A stretch of DNA of 35,656 nucleotides from Candidatus Woesearchaeota archaeon (GTDB lineage Archaea; Nanobdellota; Nanobdellia; Woesearchaeales; JAGVYU01). Below the pieces are notes generated by a model. It was not told where the DNA came from, did not search any database, and saw only the letters and a program-made list of their open reading frames with translations. The DNA is taken from NCBI GenBank assembly GCA_018303105.1, contig JAGVYU010000014.1:1-35656 (forward strand), given 5' to 3'. The position numbers were made by a program, and so were the translations under genes. This document shows, in pieces, positions 1-9,026 of this stretch (its first letter is position 1; each line of letters starts with the position of its first letter).

Positions 1-1226
1 CTGAATATCTCCATTTTCGTTGGTGTGATCTCTCCGGCGATTCGATTCTCAGACGTGTCTGCCTTATTCGAAGCCACGGCATAGCAGGTAAGGGGATCAA
101 TCATGATCGGGTCATCAAGCGTCTGCCCCGTGAGATGCGCCTCAAACACGACATCATCCACAGTATAGAATTTCTCAGACAGTCCCTGTACGTTTTCGAT
201 ATAGACTCCAAGCTTTTCCTTTGCTTTCCGGTCCACTTGGCCATTGTAGTATTCGTCTCCCACGGCGCGGGAGATGAGCCTATTCTGTTCCCGTTGATAT
301 GCGGTTATTGTTTGATTCTTCATCATCAGGACATTCGCCCAGGACTGCCTAAATATTTCAATCGCCTGTGCTTTCTGGCTTTCATCGATCTGCTCTTGAA
401 GGTTTTGTTGTGACCAAGCCCATGCCGCCATTGATGAGATATAGATCAATATGATGACGGATACCACTACCTTTGTGAACCAGGACTTTTCGATATTTAA
501 TGTATACGCAACTACCAAAAGGAAGGGAATGGGGAGGTAGAATCTATTCGAAATCCAGGCTCCCGGAAAGTAGAAGTTAAGGATAGAGAACAGAAAAAAG
601 TCACAAAAAAGAAATACGATCATGTGAAGATTAGCCTGGGATTCTTCTGGGTAAAGCTTCTTAATGAGGCCAATGTACACAACGATTGCGAACGCGGTAT
701 GAAACAAGCCTGCCGCAATCAATCCCCCACTTGTGAGAATAATAACGCTAAACCCAAGCATCAGGAGGAATGTACCCATAGCTCGACCATTTGCTTTACC
801 CCCAAGTACCCTTGAGACGGTATACCAAACGCCAATAACGATAAAGAGAGCATTAGTAATGATTTCATAAAGGAAAAGGGGAATGTTCGTTCGCGCGTGA
901 TCTACAATCGTGAACCAGTCAAGCCCTCTGAACCCAAAGATCCAGTCAATAACTATTACGCCTATGCTAAGTACAATCCAAAATCCGGGAGTAATGGCTT
1001 CAGCAGCCTTCCCCGCAGCCATAGATCCAAGGTTTGCGCCGGCGCCTAAGAGAAATCCTGTTGTAGCGGTGGCCGCTCCACCTGCACGGCTAAGTGTCGG
1101 GGAAATGACATTTTGGTGTAGCACGCTTGCACCCGGCCTAATATAATTCTGGTATCCTGACTTGCCTGCTTGACCTACCCTACGCGCTGCGTTTCCGCCA
1201 TATTGCCGTATTCGGTTCCATACCAT
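1..1226 (-). CDS. Polytopic membrane protein with C-terminal extracytoplasmic domain, truncated by the window edge (C-terminus missing)
   Basis: Manual reverse-strand translation from ATG at 1226: MVWNRIRQYGGNAARRVGQAGKSGYQNYIRPGASVLHQNVISPTLSRAGG...FWIVLSIGVIVIDWIFGFRGLDWF...; open to base 1, several hydrophobic segments. Not in the ORF track because no stop lies inside the window. Starts 9 nt after the upstream gene ends. Confidence 0.8.
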   Translation of the reverse strand, partial: MVWNRIRQYGGNAARRVGQAGKSGYQNYIRPGASVLHQNVISPTLSRAGGAATATTGFLLGAGANLGSMAAGKAAEAITPGFWIVLSIGVIVIDWIFGFRGLDWFTIVDHARTNIPLFLYEIITNALFIVIGVWYTVSRVLGGKANGRAMGTFLLMLGFSVIILTSGGLIAAGLFHTAFAIVVYIGLIKKLYPEESQANLHMIVFLFCDFFLFSILNFYFPGAWISNRFYLPIPFLLVVAYTLNIEKSWFTKVVVSVIILIYISSMAAWAWSQQNLQEQIDESQKAQAIEIFRQSWANVLMMKNQTITAYQREQNRLISRAVGDEYYNGQVDRKAKEKLGVYIENVQGLSEKFYTVDDVVFEAHLTGQTLDDPIMIDPLTCYAVASNKADTSENRIAGEITPTKMEIF

Positions 1227-1234
1227 TCAGAATC

Positions 1235-2936
1235 CTATTCGATCCGTACTTCGAGTTTGACAATCTCCAGGGGCGAAACAGGGTATACCTCAATGTAGTT
1301 CGTCTGCGCCCTGACCCATTCGGATATGTCTCTGGAGTAATAAGGCCTGTCCTGATCGATGTTAAAGCGCCGCCCATTCACAACGATATCAGCATCCTTG
1401 TTCTTGCCATCATCAACAAATTCGATATAGAGCACTACAGAGTATCCTTCGCGGAGCACGTCGAGTTCCTCTACAAGGTAAGGCTGCAATCCCGTATCGC
1501 ACGTTAACTTCGTGTTTGTTTTTGAGCGGTAGCCAAACGGACAGTCATCACATTCCCCGGAAGTGATCGCAGCTTCGCACACGCTGCTTAATCCCGTAAC
1601 CGGAAGATCATCGCACCAGTAATTATCTTCATTCTCCATAAAACAACAGTCCTCATCATAATTTATGTCGCATCCGGCAGGGCATGCATCATCAGTGTCA
1701 TCGCCGCATTGCTCTTCGCATGCGTCAGGAGGATTCCCTTTTTCATCTTCATACCCTGTAGGGCATCGTGCGCATTTTGCAGAATCAACAGCAGAGACGC
1801 AGCGATCATCCGCGTCATCAGGTTCGAGGTCACACCAATAGGTGTTCGGGGATTCCGCGAAGCAACAGTCAATATCCCTGTCCTCGTCACAAAACTCGGG
1901 GCAGAGGCCATCCACAACGCCACATTCCACTTTGGATACCACTTCTTCAAATCCAAGGAAGAGTTCAGGGTCCAGCTCAAAGTAGAGGATCTTGGACTTA
2001 ATCGGTTTTGCTTCAAGGTCAATTCTCACCTGCTCCACAGAGTAGCTCCCTTTGCTTGTCACGAACGTGAGCGTGTTTTGGTCCGGATTCAGGGCGCGTG
2101 GTGAGAATGACAGTTTATAGGGGTCATCGCATATGGGAACCGCCGAGAAAATATTCTTGTTATTGAGGAAGATCTCAAGGAGGCCAACGCTGTTAAGGGA
2201 AGCGCAGTACGGAATAAATCGCAAAACCGCTTGCTCGAGGTTCTCATAGTCTGATTCAACAATGAAGAATTTGCTTGTGCTTTGCTGCCGTGAAAGGTCC
2301 GTGACATCCCCCGTTATCATGATGTTTTCAAGCGCGTATTCGTTTGTCTTCCAGAATGATGCCCCAACGGGAGCAACGGAGAACGTGAGCGCGTTTTGTT
2401 TTTTCAATAAGGACTGATCTAATTTAATAGGGTCCGGATTGAGGCTTGTGATCGCATATGCGTAAATCTGTTCTCCGTTAAGCGTAATGGAGAGAATCCC
2501 TTTATGTTTCTTTGCGGTGAATGAGAGAAGAGCATTTTCAACGGTTGTGAGGTCATCGAGTGTGAACGTGACCGAAGCTGCAGCGTACTTTGTATTGAAG
2601 AGGCCGCTTTGCACCGTGATAGGGGAAAACCGCTCAAGGACCTCGGCGTTTGTCGTTTCTGCAACGTACACATCAGGAAGGAGGATAGGCTCAATGTCTT
2701 CATACGGGCTTAAGCTGCCAATATGCTCCGATACAATAATGCCCAGTTCGATGGGGGGAGGAGCATCCGGATTCTGACTTCCGTATCTTGGATTTGTCGT
2801 GACGGTACTTGGCTCTCCCAATAGATCTGCTCGCTCAGCTGGTGGGAGAAACAGGATGTAGAAAATAATGACGAGCGTGATAATGCCAACGAGGGTCGCA
2901 GCAGCAGACCCCTTGCCTTGACCTCTTTTGTGCACG
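1235..2936 (-). CDS. Membrane-anchored surface protein with tandem beta-rich repeats and two Cys-rich repeats
   Basis: 594-aa ORF (1235..3019); likely start is GTG at 2936 (VHKRGQGKGSAAATLVGIITLVIIFYILFLPP...) preceded by GGAGAGG. Single N-terminal TM anchor, then repeated 'LxIxLN..I' modules and CPxxCDxxxDxDCCF repeats. Confidence 0.8.
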
Positions 2937-3030
2937 GTATCCTCTCCGGCAAAACTGGAGGATGAAGCATATATAAATGTATTGATTTTTAATAACAACT
3001 TTAATAAGTGTCTCGGCAACGATGATTTGC

Positions 3031-4071
3031 ATGAAGATCGTCCATAAAGATCTCAGGCATGGTGCGATGAAGCTCGTTCCGGAGTCTCCTGAAGATCTTT
3101 GGGTGCTCAGCACCATCATCCATCAGGGAGATGATGTGCGTGCCAGAACGCTCCGAAAAGTGAAGTCAACGGGAAGCGAGGAGCGGGCAAAAGACAGTGC
3201 AAAGATACCCATGATGTTAACGCTCACCGTTGAAAAAGTCGAGTTTGCGCCCCCCATGCTTAGGATCCTGGGCGCAATTAAGGAGGGTCCTGATGATATC
3301 CCCCGGGGCACATATCACAGCTTCTCGATTGACGTGCATGACACATGTCTCATTGTCAAAAAGCATTGGTCTTCGATTGTGCTTAAGAAGGTTGAGGAAT
3401 CAACGCATCCTCCCGTAAAGATTCTCTTGTGTGTTTTTGACAGGGAAGAAGCATACATCGCTCTGGTGAAGAATTTTTCATATGAACTGCTTGTTCATCT
3501 CAAAGGGGATGTCCAGAAAAAAGGAGACGTGGATATAAAGAAAGGGAACTTCTATGCCGAAATCATCAGGGCACTGCAAGAGTATACTCAGCGTCTCAAA
3601 ACAGAATCCGTGATTCTTGCTTCGCCCTCGTTCTGGAAGGAGGAGTTGCTCAAGGAGCTCCATGATGATACGCTGAGGAAGCAATTGATTCAGGCGACAT
3701 GCTCCTCTGTTGATGAGCGTGCCATGCATGAGGTCCTGCGCCGGGATGAAGTCCGGCACGCATTGCGGAATTCTCGCATGTTGCAGGAAGCTTCGCTTGT
3801 TGAGCGGTTGCTTGGAGAAATGAGGAAGCAGGGACCAGTAGCATATGGCTGGCAGGATGTGCAGTCAGCGATCGATGCAGGGGCTGTCGCTGAGCTATTG
3901 ATCACGGATGAGCTGCTCCGTGAGCAGCATGAGCGTGCGGAAGCAATGCTGCTTAGGGCTGAACAGACACATGCCCAGCTCCATCTTATACACACTGAGC
4001 ACGAGCCGGGAAAGCGATTACATGGATTAGGCGGGATTGCTGCATTCTTACGCTTTCGTCTCAATGTTTAG
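3031..4071 (+). CDS. pelA: Pelota homolog (mRNA surveillance / ribosome rescue, aPelota)
   Basis: MKIVHKDLRHGAMKLVPESPEDLWVLSTIIHQGDDVRARTLRKVK... typical archaeal Pelota N-terminus and length; track ORF begins at 3022 but ATG at 3031 is more likely. Confidence 0.93.
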   Translation: MKIVHKDLRHGAMKLVPESPEDLWVLSTIIHQGDDVRARTLRKVKSTGSEERAKDSAKIPMMLTLTVEKVEFAPPMLRILGAIKEGPDDIPRGTYHSFSIDVHDTCLIVKKHWSSIVLKKVEESTHPPVKILLCVFDREEAYIALVKNFSYELLVHLKGDVQKKGDVDIKKGNFYAEIIRALQEYTQRLKTESVILASPSFWKEELLKELHDDTLRKQLIQATCSSVDERAMHEVLRRDEVRHALRNSRMLQEASLVERLLGEMRKQGPVAYGWQDVQSAIDAGAVAELLITDELLREQHERAEAMLLRAEQTHAQLHLIHTEHEPGKRLHGLGGIAAFLRFRLNV

Positions 4072-4201
4072 GTTAGAATTCGTATTCCGGATGCCCTAAA
4101 TCTTTATATATCAGGCACGATCCTATCCTCTTATTGTATCCATTGAAGAGTGAATAAAAGATGCGCTCTTCGTGTAAGCACTGCTCTGCGGTAAAAAACC
4201 G

Positions 4202-4231
4202 TAATATATATTAAGTAGTACTCGTAGAGTA
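4202..4231 (+). promoter_or_regulatory. TATA element plus inverted repeat TACTC-GTA-GAGTA upstream of the TrmB gene
   Basis: taatatatatta (4202-4213) followed by TACTCGTAGAGTA (4219-4231), read directly. Confidence 0.6.
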
Positions 4232-4284
4232 TCCTTCATTCAGTAAATACAGAGTGTCATACGAAAAGGGGGTGAAGGGTTAAA

Positions 4285-5088
4285 ATGATTGTAAAAGAAG
4301 AATTTCTGAACAAACTGAGAAGATATTTCTCATTAAATTTATATGAAGTCAAGGTGTGGACGGCGTTGCTGTCCCGTGGGGTTTCCACCGCAGGAGAGTT
4401 GAGTGATATTGCGAACGTTCCTCGCTCTCGCAGTTATGATGTGCTCGAAAGCCTTGAAAAGAAAGGCTTTGTGGTGATGAAGCTCGGAAAGCCCATTAAG
4501 TACATCGCGGTTTCACCGAAGGAAGTTGTAGAGCGCGTGAAGAAAAACATGAAGGCAGAGGCAGACGAGAGAGTGAAGCGCCTTGATGAACTAAAAGACA
4601 CAGAAGTGCTCGGTGAGCTGAACTCACTGCATACGCAGGGCGTGGAGCTTGTTGAGCCCGCAGACCTCTCAGGAAGTCTTCGAGGCCGCCATAATCTCTA
4701 CAACCACCTTGAGCTAACGCTGCGCAATGCCGAGAAATCCGTTGCCATGATGACGACGTCTCAAGGACTCCTCAGGAAAGTTGAGGGTCTTAAGCCGACG
4801 TTTGAGAAGATCAAGAAGCGTGGCGTGAAAATCCGCATTGCTGCTCCCTTGACGAAAGATGCTAAGCAAATTGTTGAGGAAATGAGCGGAATCGCAGATA
4901 TTCGGAACTCAGGCAACACGAAAGCACGATTCACGATTGTGGATGGGAAAGAAATCATCTTCATGGTGCTTGATGACAAGGATGTGCATCCAACCTATGA
5001 CATCGGCATTTGGGTGAGTACTCCTTTCTTTGCGAAGGCTCTTGAAGGCCTGTTTGATGTTGCTTGGGACAAGATGAAGCCGATATAA
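4285..5088 (+). CDS. TrmB-family transcriptional regulator (HTH plus PLD-like C-terminal domain)
   Basis: FSLNLYEVKVWTALLSRGVSTAGELSDIANVPRSRSYDVLESLEKKGFV winged-HTH typical of TrmB; strong SD (aagggggtgaaggg) upstream. Confidence 0.9.
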   Translation: MIVKEEFLNKLRRYFSLNLYEVKVWTALLSRGVSTAGELSDIANVPRSRSYDVLESLEKKGFVVMKLGKPIKYIAVSPKEVVERVKKNMKAEADERVKRLDELKDTEVLGELNSLHTQGVELVEPADLSGSLRGRHNLYNHLELTLRNAEKSVAMMTTSQGLLRKVEGLKPTFEKIKKRGVKIRIAAPLTKDAKQIVEEMSGIADIRNSGNTKARFTIVDGKEIIFMVLDDKDVHPTYDIGIWVSTPFFAKALEGLFDVAWDKMKPI

Positions 5089-5090
5089 TC

Positions 5091-5111
5091 GGTTTTTTCC
5101 TTCTTTTTTTG
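5091..5111 (+). terminator. Poly-T terminator after the TrmB gene
   Basis: cggttttttccttctttttttgtt immediately after the stop codon; archaeal terminators are commonly T-rich tracts. Confidence 0.5.
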
Positions 5112-5153
5112 TTATATTGCCCGTGAAACCTATGGATTCCACACCATACTGAC

Positions 5154-5194
5154 TACTCTAGAGTAACAATCATATAACAGATAAATATTTATAG
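5154..5194 (+). promoter_or_regulatory. Perfect palindrome TACTCTAGAGTA plus TATA element ahead of pheST
   Basis: TACTCTAGAGTA at 5154-5165; ataaatatttatag at 5181-5194; read directly. Confidence 0.6.
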
Positions 5195-5242
5195 TTTGTG
5201 CTTCCCGACTTTTCCTTATTTACTATCGTTTGGGGGTTTAAG

Positions 5243-6772
5243 GTGGCAGAAAAGGCGTTAAAGCAGCTCATTAACTCATTACACCCGCTCGAGCGGAAGC
5301 TTATCCCATACCTGGAGCAAACAAGCTCCGTGGAAAGCCTCATTCAGCTTTCCCAGATGAAGGATGTTGAGGTTATGCGGGCGCTCCAGTGGCTGCAGAA
5401 CAAAAAGGCTGTGAAGATTACAGAGACGGTCAAGGAGATCATCGCCTTGGGCTCCAATGGTAAGCTCTATGCGGAAAAAGGGCTTCCCGAACGCAGATTG
5501 CTTGATTTACTGAAATCTGGACCGTTGACGCTCACGCAGGTTACAAAAAGCCTCAATCTCTCAAAAGATGAGCTCAATATCTGCTTAGGCGTACTCAGAA
5601 AAAAGGCCGCAATCCTTATCACGAAAGAGAAGGAGATCACCGTTCGCATTCTTGACCAGGGTAAGCAGCTACTGGGCAAGGAGATGCTCGAAGAGCGTTT
5701 CCTGAAGCGTGAATTTCCAGCTCCCGTTGAGGACCTCGAGCCTGAAGAGAAATTTGCGTTCCAAAGCCTTGTGAAGAGAAAGAACATTCTCCGGAGCATC
5801 GAGCAGAAAAAGAAGGGATTTGAGCTCACGGAGCTTGGGAAGCTTCTCGTCAAGGAGAAGGTTGTTTCCGGGGATTTTATTGATATGATTACCCCCAAGG
5901 TCATAAGGGAACGCCTCTGGAAGGGCAAGGAGTTTAGGCGCTACGATATCAAGATCAATGTTCCCAAGGCATACCCTGTGCGCAAGCAGCATTACAGAAA
6001 GTTTCTTGAGCATGTGAGAACCAAGTTCATCGCGCTCGGATTTAAAGAGATGTCCGGGCCTATCGTCGAGACCGAATTCTGGAATATGGATGCGCTCTTT
6101 ATGCCGCAGTTTCACTCAGCCAGAAGTATTCATGATGTCTATTACATTAAGGAGCCTGAATACGGCAAGCTTGATCGGGCGCTTGTCGACCGCGTTAAAA
6201 AAGCGCATGAAAATGGATTCGGCACTGGATCAAAGGGATGGCAGTATGTCTTTGATGTCAAGCGCACACACCGCAATATTCTGCGCAGCCATGACACGTC
6301 CATTTCTCCGCGCGTCCTGTCTTCAAAGGATCTCCAAATCCCCGGAAAGTACTTTCAGACCGTGCGGTGTTTTAGGTATGACGTGATTGATGCCACGCAT
6401 CTCCCCGATTTTAATCAGACCGGGGGCTTTGTGATCGAGCCCGGGATTAATTTTGGCCATCTGAAAGGCCTGCTGAAGCTCTTCGCGGAGGAGTTTTGCC
6501 AAACGGATCAGGTCCGGGTTAAGCCAGCGTATTTTCCATTCACGGAGCCTTCTGCCCAGCTCATGGCAAAACATCCTGATCTGGGATGGATTGAGCTCGC
6601 CGGCTCAGGAATTTTCCGACCGGAAATGTGCAAGCCCCTTGGAGTCGATGTTCCCGTCATAGCTTGGGGCGTTGGCGTAGAACGTTTAGCAATGTTTACG
6701 CTTGGGCTGAAGGACATTCGCGATTTGTTTACACACGACTTGGAGTATATGAGGAAAATTAGGGTGATATAA
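5243..6772 (+). CDS. pheS: Phenylalanyl-tRNA synthetase alpha subunit
   Basis: Archaeal PheS N-terminal HTH region plus class II aaRS core (GPIVETEFWNMDALFMPQFHSAR, GVGVERLAMF). Likely start GTG at 5243 after gggggt; the track start at 5198 lies upstream of the predicted TSS. Confidence 0.95.
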   Translation: MAEKALKQLINSLHPLERKLIPYLEQTSSVESLIQLSQMKDVEVMRALQWLQNKKAVKITETVKEIIALGSNGKLYAEKGLPERRLLDLLKSGPLTLTQVTKSLNLSKDELNICLGVLRKKAAILITKEKEITVRILDQGKQLLGKEMLEERFLKREFPAPVEDLEPEEKFAFQSLVKRKNILRSIEQKKKGFELTELGKLLVKEKVVSGDFIDMITPKVIRERLWKGKEFRRYDIKINVPKAYPVRKQHYRKFLEHVRTKFIALGFKEMSGPIVETEFWNMDALFMPQFHSARSIHDVYYIKEPEYGKLDRALVDRVKKAHENGFGTGSKGWQYVFDVKRTHRNILRSHDTSISPRVLSSKDLQIPGKYFQTVRCFRYDVIDATHLPDFNQTGGFVIEPGINFGHLKGLLKLFAEEFCQTDQVRVKPAYFPFTEPSAQLMAKHPDLGWIELAGSGIFRPEMCKPLGVDVPVIAWGVGVERLAMFTLGLKDIRDLFTHDLEYMRKIRVI

Positions 6773-8428
6773 ATGCCTACAATCACGTTTGCACTAAAGG
6801 ATATCCAGGAGCTTACCGGGAAAAAGCTTTCCATTGAGGATCTCAACGAGCTTATGGGCTACGCGAAAGGGGCTGTGGAGGGCTATGATAAAGAGAGCGA
6901 TCAGGTTTCTGTGAGTGTGGATGATACAAATCTTCCTTACCTCTGGAGTGCTGAGGGGCTTGCGCGGCTGTTTCGTCAGGTGCTTGGCTACTCAAAGGGA
7001 ATTGCGCCGTTGAAGATTCATAAAGGAGAGTATCAGGTCATCGTTGATGAGAGCGTCTCAAAGATCAGACCCTACATCGCGTCATTTGTCGCGCGGGGCA
7101 AAAAAGTGTCAGAGTATTTGCTGAAGCAGATGATCCAGCTTCAGGAAAAATTATCAGAAGGCTATGGGCGAAGGCGTGAGAAAATTGCGATTGGAGTGTA
7201 CCGCCTTGGGCATATCTCGTTTCCTGTCACGTATAAGGCTACCCATCCTGAGTCTGTGCGGTTTGTCCCGCTTGACTTCAGAAAGGAGATGACGCAGCAG
7301 GAGATTCTTGAGGAGCACCCTAAGGGAATTGAGTATGCTTCGCTCCTTGCAGGCGCCAAGAAGTATCCGTTGCTCATGGATGATAAGCGCGTTGTGCTCA
7401 GTTTTCCCCCAATAATCAATTCCGCCGCGACAGGGAAAGTTGAGCTCGGCGATCAGGACCTCTTCATTGAAGCAACGGGCACAGATCAGGATTCAATTCT
7501 CTTGGCGATGAATATCTTCGCGTATGCGCTGTATGAGCGGGGATTCACAATTTATTCCGTTGACATCAGGTATAAGACAAAAAAAATAACGACACCGCGA
7601 ATGTTTGAAGAAAAAATTAAGATCAGGCGCGAAGCGATACACGAGCTCCTTGGCATCGAATGTTCTGATGCAGAAGTGAAGCGACTTATCGAAAAAGCAG
7701 GGTATGGATATCATGCAGGGAGTGTGCTTATCCCGGCGTATAGAAAAGATATTCTCCATCAGAATGATGTGATTGAGGATATCGGGATTATGTACGGATA
7801 TGACAAGATTCCGGAATATCCCATGCGGAGCTTCACGATTGGCGAGCAGCTGCCTATCCATAATTTTTTAGATGCCGCCCGTGAGATTATGCTCGGGTTG
7901 GGATTCCAGGAAATGATGACGAGCCTCCTCTCCAATAAGAAGACGCTCTATGATCGCATGCATGTGAAAGACCTTGGCACCGTGGAGATTCAGCAATATA
8001 CCTCAGAAACGTTCTCCGTCGTGAGAACGTGGCTTATCCCCATACTTATGGACATTCTCTCAAAAAATAAGCATATAGAATACCCGCAGCAGATTTTTGA
8101 GCAGGGCCTTGTAACCGTCAGAAAAGGGGACGAGACCCTCGATTATGAGCGCATCGCTGCGGCGAGTTGCCATGAGCGTGCGGATTATACGACGGTTAAG
8201 CAAAATGTGGACGCGCTGCTCTCTTCCTTAGGGTTCGCGTATGAGATCGAAGCATACGAGTATGGCAGCTTGATCCCCGGACGTTCCGGATTGATTTGGG
8301 TGAATGGAAAGTGCATCGGCTTCCTTGGCGAGATTCATCCTGCAGTGCTTGAGGAGTTTGGACTTGAGTTTCCTGTTGCGGTCTTTGAACTCAATCTGAC
8401 CGAGCTGTTTGAGCTTGCTAAGAAGTAA
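6773..8428 (+). CDS. pheT: Phenylalanyl-tRNA synthetase beta subunit
   Basis: 551 aa, directly downstream of pheS; MPTITFALKDIQELTGKKLS..., B3/B4- and B5-like regions. Confidence 0.95.
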   Translation: MPTITFALKDIQELTGKKLSIEDLNELMGYAKGAVEGYDKESDQVSVSVDDTNLPYLWSAEGLARLFRQVLGYSKGIAPLKIHKGEYQVIVDESVSKIRPYIASFVARGKKVSEYLLKQMIQLQEKLSEGYGRRREKIAIGVYRLGHISFPVTYKATHPESVRFVPLDFRKEMTQQEILEEHPKGIEYASLLAGAKKYPLLMDDKRVVLSFPPIINSAATGKVELGDQDLFIEATGTDQDSILLAMNIFAYALYERGFTIYSVDIRYKTKKITTPRMFEEKIKIRREAIHELLGIECSDAEVKRLIEKAGYGYHAGSVLIPAYRKDILHQNDVIEDIGIMYGYDKIPEYPMRSFTIGEQLPIHNFLDAAREIMLGLGFQEMMTSLLSNKKTLYDRMHVKDLGTVEIQQYTSETFSVVRTWLIPILMDILSKNKHIEYPQQIFEQGLVTVRKGDETLDYERIAAASCHERADYTTVKQNVDALLSSLGFAYEIEAYEYGSLIPGRSGLIWVNGKCIGFLGEIHPAVLEEFGLEFPVAVFELNLTELFELAKK

Positions 8429-8433
8429 CGTGC

Positions 8434-8685
8434 CTATTTCTTTGCCTTACGTGCGGGAATTGTGATGCCCAGAGACCCAAAAGCCTCTCGGATGTCCTCA
8501 TGGATTGTGTTCTTCTTTATATCCATGACGTGGACTGTCGGTTCAAGATGTGCGATGTTGCATTTTCTGCGTCGGGTCGCCCCATCGATAAGCACAGTAT
8601 GGTCATCCACAACATCGAGAACAACACAGTGTTTGCCCGCATCTCTGCCTGCGATTTTTACGCATACTCTTCCTTGGGTTATCAT
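8434..8685 (-). CDS. rpl14e: Ribosomal protein L14e
   Basis: MITQGRVCVKIAGRDAGKHCVVLDVVDDHTVLIDGATRRRKCNIAHLEPT. Confidence 0.93.
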   Translation of the reverse strand: MITQGRVCVKIAGRDAGKHCVVLDVVDDHTVLIDGATRRRKCNIAHLEPTVHVMDIKKNTIHEDIREAFGSLGITIPARKAKK

Positions 8686-8724
8686 TCTTTTCCTCCTCTA
8701 GTATGATGGCCGTCGCCGTATCCA

Positions 8725-8988
8725 TCAGGAGCGGGCACGTGCTTTGAGAAGCGTGCGCATGCATGCCGAGCACAAGACCCCGCCGTAAGGCCTCTCCGGC
8801 CGTCGTTCTGTTTTCGCGAGCTTTCTTATCATCACATCCCTTCCTCGAGGCACTCCTGCGAGCACCCTTCCGCATGATGCGCAGTGTGCTGCTTGAGGTT
8901 TGCGTTTTACGTAATGAAGTTTCGTTCCTCCGATAACGCGCCGCATAATCCTGCGAAACGTTCGTGATTTGTGCTTTCCTGCTGGCAT
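8725..8988 (-). CDS. rpl34e: Ribosomal protein L34e
   Basis: MPAGKHKSRTFRRIMRRVIGGTKLHYVKRKPQAAHCASCGRVLAGVPRG...; CxxC pairs. Confidence 0.92.
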   Translation of the reverse strand: MPAGKHKSRTFRRIMRRVIGGTKLHYVKRKPQAAHCASCGRVLAGVPRGRDVMIRKLAKTERRPERPYGGVLCSACMRTLLKARARS

Positions 8989-9026
8989 GATTCTGTGAGT
9001 CTCCGTCGCTTTAAAAACGTTGCGTT

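Noticed and set aside
910-1146. Plus-strand 78-aa ORF (and other plus ORFs in 135-1146)
   Set aside because: Antisense to the convincing minus-strand membrane-protein reading frame that runs off the left edge; composition not protein-like.
2937-3030. Divergent TATA-like sequence catatataaatg between the surface gene and pelA
   Set aside because: Ordinary divergent archaeal promoter; no repeat or operator structure noticed beyond the TATA element.
4145-4171. GAAGAG...CTCTTC inverted repeat and TATA-like ttatata at 4104-4110 between pelA and trmB, possible small RNA
   Set aside because: 6-bp arms with a 15-nt loop and no further structure; no C/D box motifs found; insufficient to call an ncRNA.
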